DNA of 64,000 nt from Lineus longissimus (lineage: Eukaryota > Nemertea > Pilidiophora > Heteronemertea > Lineidae): contig NC_088325.1 of NCBI RefSeq assembly GCF_910592395.1, positions 10,046,109 to 10,110,108 of the forward strand, given 5' to 3'. The notes below the pieces were generated by a model. It was given only the letters and a program-made list of their open reading frames with translations, was not told the origin of the DNA and did not search any database. Below are positions 58,329 to 64,000 of this stretch, piece by piece; positions within the stretch are counted from its first letter, which is position 1, and the number at the start of each line of letters is the position of its first letter. A program made the position numbers and the translations under genes.

Positions 58329-60971
58329 CTAGAGAAAAGAATAATATGATCATTGATTTTGATAGCATCACACAGTCATCATTTAATATTCTTCAGCATG
58401 ACAATTTACACTCCTTAATCAAATAAGAAGAAGGGTAACTATTCCTCTGTGCCGCCTGCTGTATCTGCCATAGAGGGATATTTCAGTTGGGTGGCAAGGC
58501 TTTCCAACTTCTTCTTATCACAGCTTCTCCCTGAAGAAAGTCCTCACTATTAAGAGATAATGACATAAAAACTCGCATTTCATGCATTATTTAGCCCCAA
58601 TATGGAAGTTTTGAAGCTGAAATAGACTTTTGTATACTTGCAGCAATGGACATAAATTGAGGTCTCCTCAAGTGGTCTTGATTAGACAACCAAGGAACTA
58701 CCGTAAGGTGTCAATAATTTCTTTTCTAAAACGACTCAAAGCAAATTTTTGCCACCAAATCAGAACCAAGCGTTCCGTGGTTGTAACATGAATGACTGCT
58801 GGGAGAAAAGCACGGCCTAACATATTTTCTGTTACATTCACTGACATCCTGTCCTGTGGCAGTGGTCTTTCATAATGAGCAAATTTGTAGTTCTGTTACA
58901 ATCAACTGCTTGTCCTCAATCTCACTACATACCCTGCCAGCAATCTTTATCGAATCCATCAATCAAAAAAGGCCTTTCCATGCATTTTCTGGGACCAAGG
59001 CACAATTATTTCAGGCAGAATGAGATAAAATACTGACCTTAACCATATGATTTCCTTTTGGTGCTTTTGTCTTTTTTAACCAACATAGGAATAGAATGCT
59101 GACAATGATGGCCACAATAGCCAAAATAATGACTATAATAATGCCGACCAAAGTACCCACTGGAGGGGGCAGTGCTGAAAAAGAGGGTTTGAAAATTTAT
59201 TACACTGTGCAGGACTGCACAAAATAGGTTCTTCCATTATTGCTTTGTAAAAATGCCTGTTTCATGATAAAAAAGGTAATAACTGCTCCTCTGTTATAAA
59301 ATTCCCACAAAAATAGTTACACATTAACCAGATATACCGTTTTTGATCACAAGATTGTCCAATGCTGAGAGCAGTTTTTTAGTCTATCATGTGGCTGAAA
59401 CAGCTTTCTTCATTTGTTCAGGTGCACCATCCAAAGGATGTTCACATTTTTCCACTTTAGCACCCGAACGAATTCATAGAACATGTAGGAACAGAAATTA
59501 TTTTTCTAAAGTTTGAATTTCCTGCTCTTGTATAATTGCAAAAGTTGTGGGTTCAGACCCACTTCAGGGCACCACTGGCAAAACACTCTGATTTGTTTTG
59601 ATCATTTTTTTCACTTGTAAGCTTATGTCATATTTTCTTTCTTTTGAAAAAATTTGGTTGTTTGCCATCTTTGAAATATTCTTTAAGGCCATTTTAAAGC
59701 TGGATGTTGCCAAAGTGACTACATTTTTATGGTTATTGTTTCTTATATTCTCCAATACCTATCACCCAGGCTCTTAAATTTCACTGGTAAGTTGCACATT
59801 TTGTCATTATTTGTCCAGGAGTCTCAGGATGTCAACAAAATCGAGGTTGAAAGTGACCTACCTACAAATACATGCTGAAAATACACTGACCCATGTATTT
59901 CAGCAGAGTGCCTAGGCCCTTGGGCCTTTTGTTTAATTGAACTTCTTTCTCTCGTGAATTAGCTAGATATGCATTCCAGAAGACCTTTTTTGCATTCAGA
60001 CTTTCTTGAGGCACAAGCTAGGCAGTTAGCCTGTTTTGGGCAATGAAGTTAGCTGTCCTATAGAGTTTGCCATAGAGGTCCAGAGCTTTTATTGTGAGGG
60101 TGGTGTCCTCTAGCCAATATTTTGTAGTATGATCATCTAAAAATGTCTGTGGAAAAATTGTATGCAAAAAATAGCCATGACATAAAAATTGTTACCTACC
60201 TTCGCGGGTGAAGCCTTTGGTGCAAATGCCTCCCAGGCCAAGAGCTACACCAAGAACCGCTATGATCCCCACTATAAGCAAAGTTATGAAGATACGTTTC
60301 GTGTTTATTTGCTTCTTGGCATCTGGAAAAATCAATGCAGAGAATAAGTTTGGTATATGTCATGTCCCTGTCCTCCCCTCTTGAAGTTGCCAAAGAAAAG
60401 ATCTCTGGCCATGGTTTTGGTTGGTTTGAATGGGAGTTTTAAAAATCCATGAGAGGTGGTTGAAATTTTCGTGCTGAACATGGTGGTTTCATTCTACAGA
60501 ATTATCATAATTGGCGTCACAGACCTAGTTACTCCATACTTGCACTGCTGGAAGTGGCAGTGATAGACTGTTCGGAGCAATCAAAAACAAGAGGTCTGGA
60601 ATTTGTTCCTGTCCTATCTTCTTTGGTGGTGGCAAAGGCCTTATGAAACTTTTGGGAGGAAGAGGGAAGAAAAGGGGTGATTAATCGAGTTCCAAACATG
60701 TTCCTGTTGCTGTGTCTTCTGCCGAAAAAAATTGGCGCTGGTGCAGTGGTCTCATTTTTGACTGATATGTCTCATTGCACACTACATTAATTCCGCTGTT
60801 TGATGTGCAGAAACATTGTGGGAACATGTTTGCTTGGAGCTGGAAGATCACCGCATAAGTTACCTTTTTGTTTCAGACATCCCATGGCTATAGCGAACAC
60901 AAGGTAGATGAAAACGAAGATGCCGGCCCCGATTAGGACAAAATGTAATTCATAATTTTCACAATAACTGG
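57807..60971 (-). CDS. Receptor gene C (partial): three membrane helices, tandem RING tail
   Basis: Four 3' exons are visible: 60864-60971 (helix 1), 60200-60322 (helix 2), 59038-59174 (helix 3) and 57807-58328 (tail with stop). Lengths and phases equal those of gene B. The signal peptide, Ig and membrane-proximal exons should lie beyond 64000. RING 1 equals that of B. RING 2 has the full C3HC4 ligand set, with His (PCLHEVVC) where B has Asp. The tail tyrosines are in YENV and YDNI, ten residues apart, an ITAM-like spacing. Helix 1 differs from B at 19 of 35 whole codons although neighbouring introns are almost identical. The role is inferred as for gene B. Confidence 0.88.
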
Positions 60972-61200
60972 CTGAAAAAAGGAAAGGATAGTTTGAGAAA
61001 TCAGGTGCTGGGCCCCATTGCTCAATCATCGGTGCCAAGCACTGTAGTTTTATCCTCCATTCAGATTATCTAAAGGTTGTATTTGGACTACAACAGGATG
61101 TCATTTATGATAAAGTAAAGATTTTGAACCAGTAGTATAAAAAAAAACCCATTGTAGTTAAATCTTTGACAAAGCATCATAACTTGCAATACATGTTTTT

Positions 61201-61251
61201 AGCTCACCTCTTAGCAGAGGTGAGCTTATCCCATACCGTGGCGTCCGTCGT

Positions 61252-61331
<80 letters not shown>

Positions 61332-62370
61332 CGTCGTCCGTTAGCAGGGCACGTTTCGTAACTGTTAGAGCTATTGAGTTGAAACTTGGTACACATGTAC
61401 CCTTATGTAATGACACCTTGGAGACCAAGTTTCGGTCCGATTCGCTTCATGGTTTGGCCACCAGGGGGCCAAACGTTAAAAGTGAAAATATGCAATATCT
61501 CCCTTAATAGTAGTCGGGAAATTTTGAAAAAAATATGGTAGGTACTTCTAGCAAAGGTGCATCATATATCCTCCGGGTTTTTGATTTGACCTCCTTTTCA
61601 AGGTCACAGAGGTCAAATGGTGTAAATTGGCCGTTAGGATGTAACGATGGCACGTTTCTAAACTGCAATGACTATTGATACCAAATTTGGTACACATTTA
61701 CCCCTTAGTCAGGTGATCTCAGGGACCGAAGTTTGGTCCAATATGATTCACCACTTGACCACCAGGGGGCAAAATCCAAAAACCTTAAAAATGTGATTAT
61801 TCCTCAACTTCTTGCCCGATTGCCACCAATTTGATATCATGGGTACATCTAACCACCATACAGTATATGTCACACAGGTTTTTAATTTGACCTTCTTGTC
61901 AAGGTCACAGAGGTCAAATGGCGTAAATTCGCCGTCGGGCCGTAAACTATGGCACATTTCTTAACTGCAATGACTATTGATCACAAATTAAGTACACATG
62001 TACCCCTTGGTCAGGTGATCTCAGGTACCGAAGTTTGGTGCGATCTGATTTGCCGTTTGGCCTCCAGGGAGGGGGCCAAATCCTAAATTCTTCAAAATGC
62101 CATTATTCCTAGTAATGACTTGCCCGATTGGCACCAATTTTATATCATAGGTACATCTAATTCTAACAACCATTCAATGTGTCACCCGGGTCTTCTTTGA
62201 TTTGACCTACTTTTCAAGGTCACAGAGGTCGAATGTACTGTAAATTGGCCATTTTGGGGAAATTGTAATTGCTTGGACCTACATCAAACCTAACACTACA
62301 TGACACAAGACCATGCTCTTTATCCATCTTTCCTCCACATGAGGTGAGCACAATGGCCCTGGCCATTTCA
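61201..62370 (+). mobile_element. 1.17-kb 'gtccgtcgtc' insertion in copy C
   Basis: Absent from the matching place in copy B (about 42376). It starts with the hairpin 'gctcacctcttagcagaggtgagc', then a CGT trinucleotide run (61253-61332), then about three internal units of roughly 295 bp, each with 'ccaccagggggc' and 'aaggtcacagaggtc'. It ends 'atggccctggccatttca'. The ends match the smaller copies at 21645 and 23489. No protein is encoded and no clear target-site duplication is seen beyond a T run. Arg-only open frames across the CGT run are artefacts. Confidence 0.85.
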
Positions 62371-62688
62371 TTTGTGGTTGGGATTATGGATTTAAGATGA
62401 GCAACAAGTACCGCAGATGAGTTTGAGGTAAGTGGCCCCCTCTAAGTCAACCCAAGAACAAGAAAATAAAGCATCAATTTGAACTTCTTAAGAACCTGGA
62501 CAACTACAGGCAATTGGACATTGGCTTGTCTCTTTGTATGCATGTACTCTTGGTCACACCCAAGTTTTCTCTTGGTTATAATGCCCTTAATACTTCCCTT
62601 AATAATGATGATTGTATGGAGAACTATAAACGCAGCGTAGGGCAACAATCATTTTCACCGGCTTTAGTGGTGATGCGTTAGCCTCATT

Positions 62689-63801
62689 ATCATCAAATAC
62701 GCTTTCCGTCATTGGCTGACATTACGCGCGTCACAAGGCATCTCCATGCCGCCCTATCATTTGCCAGTTCGGTCACGTGATCTATGTCAAAGTTTATGTT
62801 GATAGTAGCGAGGTCTGTTTTTATTTGGCTCATCCACGTGGTTCTTGGTTTGCCTCTGGGTCTTCTTGTCGGCTTTTAGAATTCATCTATGGCTTGTTTT
62901 GCTGGTGTTCCCTCTGGTAGTCTTAGGAGGTGTCCAAGCTAGTTCAGTCTTCTTCTTTTTACATCTTGGCTCCATGGGTGGGTTTTGGTTGTTTGGTACA
63001 GTTCTTGGTTTGAGATTCTGTCTGCTCTTTTGACATTAATTATTCTTCTCAGGAGGGTTCTTTGGAAGGTGTCGATTTTGTTTCCCAGTAGTTTCGTGAG
63101 GGTCCAGAGTTCACTGTTGTAAAGAAAGATGCTGGTGATGAAAGTTCTGAAGATGTTCATTTTGATTCTGGTTGTGGCTCTTGGGTTGGTGAAGTATTTG
63201 GATAGGGTGTTGAAGGCGTCCATGGCTAGGCCTTTTCTTCTCTTTATATCCTTTCCATGTCAAGGTGGCTTCCCAGGTATTTGCTTTTTTCCATTCCTCG
63301 TCTCCTGTTCGGCTGATGGTAAATTCTTCTGTTTTCTCTAGGTTGACATGGAGGTTTCTCTTCTTTAGTTTTGGTGGGATGTTTTCTTTGACGTAGCTTC
63401 TGATTCCTTTACTTGTTGTGACCCATCCTATATCGTCTGCATACTGTTGATCAATGTTGAGTTTCTTTGGCTGGGTTTGGTTGGTGATAGTTATGGTCTT
63501 GGAGATGTGGAGGGGTAATCTCTGGCTGTGGATTGGCTCTGTGATAGTTGTGATCAAGGAGGTCGGTGGTCTGGCTTCTTGAATGCACTTTGCAAAATAC
63601 AGTGTGAAGAGAATGGCGCTGGCGCAGTCTCCTTGTGGTGTTCCTATATTGGTTTTGAAATTTTCTCCGAAAGTTTTCCCGCATCTGACTTTTATTTGGA
63701 CATCTCGTAGGAGTAGATCAAACATATGGACCTCGTCTTCTTCTAGTACTTCTCCTAGGTCTTTGATTAGATCTGCTCGTCCCACTGTATCGAAGGCAAT
63801 G
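62689..63801 (-). mobile_element. 5'-truncated non-LTR retrotransposon inserted in copy C
   Basis: Absent from copy B. It is flanked by a 10-bp target-site duplication, 'tagcctcatt' at 62679-62688 and 63802-63811. On the minus strand it codes the later part of a reverse transcriptase: GTPQGD at about 63645, the YADD catalytic box at about 63435, then the thumb region with SELWTLTK and the C-terminal LGHLLRLPEGTP region. The frame shifts near 63240, and stops interrupt the region after 62945, so it is inactive. The 3' end is a short 'tgatgataatga' tail. The clade is not determined. Confidence 0.93.
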
Positions 63802-64000
63802 TAGCCTCATTGCAATAAGAAAAATCCTTTCCTTTTCTATATCCGCGGTACTGCTTTTCAAGATGGTGGCAACTTACTAGTACCAGAGGTGTTGTAAGGA
63901 AGGAAGTCAGCGCCTCTAGTGTCAAGATTGATAGATCTACATGTATGTCACTTTTCTGCCAAAAATACACCCTCCAGCTGTTTATCAGTTCTGAGACAAT

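Larger units (their letters stand above)
55264..64000. repeat. Tandem segmental duplication, copy C
   Basis: Corresponds to 36047-42892, with two insertions (61201-62370 and 62689-63801), one unit fewer of the 270-bp and 107-bp repeats, and a shorter 'agcccggcaa' element. It is cut by the window edge. The offset between the two tail exons is about 18.8 kb. Confidence 0.95.

Noticed and set aside
61166-61507. Long poly-arginine open frames on both strands
   Set aside because: They are produced by the CGT trinucleotide run of a mobile element.

Overview
This is a eukaryotic window, almost certainly from a marine invertebrate animal. Genes are split by GT-AG introns, most of the DNA is repeats (tRNA-derived SINEs, foldback elements, non-LTR retrotransposon fragments, minisatellites), and the one gene I can name, ISY1, has clearly animal-type protein sequence. 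I cannot assign a phylum. Most long open frames lie inside repeats and are not genes. All exon models below were read by eye from splice sites, reading-frame phase and comparison between copies.

Layout. 1-9.2 kb: no recognised gene; a ~1 kb foldback element (4.16-5.17 kb), a 166-bp satellite (5.46-6.77 kb) and a palindromic minisatellite (7.4-7.7 kb). 9.2-10.7 kb: the last two coding exons of an unrecognised plus-strand gene with a lysine/arginine-rich tail. 15.8-21.1 kb: the splicing factor ISY1 on the plus strand, eight exons, complete except for its separate start-codon exon. 21.1-25.0 kb: repeats only.

25-64 kb: a head-to-tail cluster of three related minus-strand receptor genes, called A, B and C here. 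A (25035-32958) and B (38988-50972) are complete; C (57807 to beyond the right edge) shows only its 3' half. A and B share one plan: signal peptide exon, one Ig domain exon, a cysteine-containing membrane-proximal domain split over two exons, three successive exons each coding one hydrophobic helix, and a cytoplasmic tail. In B and C the tail carries tyrosine motifs and two tandem IAP-like RING fingers; in A the tail has no RING. The design predicted is an Ig receptor with three membrane passes and its own E3-ligase-type tail, a combination I do not know from a described family.

B and C arose by a recent tandem duplication (36047-42892 matches 55264-64000; flanking introns differ by about 2 percent in the part compared). 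Their membrane exons differ much more, and nearly every difference changes an amino acid. The second RING zinc-binding His is Asp in B, and a tail tyrosine is displaced between the copies. These three observations are the strongest leads in the window. After the duplication, C received a LINE insertion with a visible target-site duplication and a 1.17-kb CGT-rich element.
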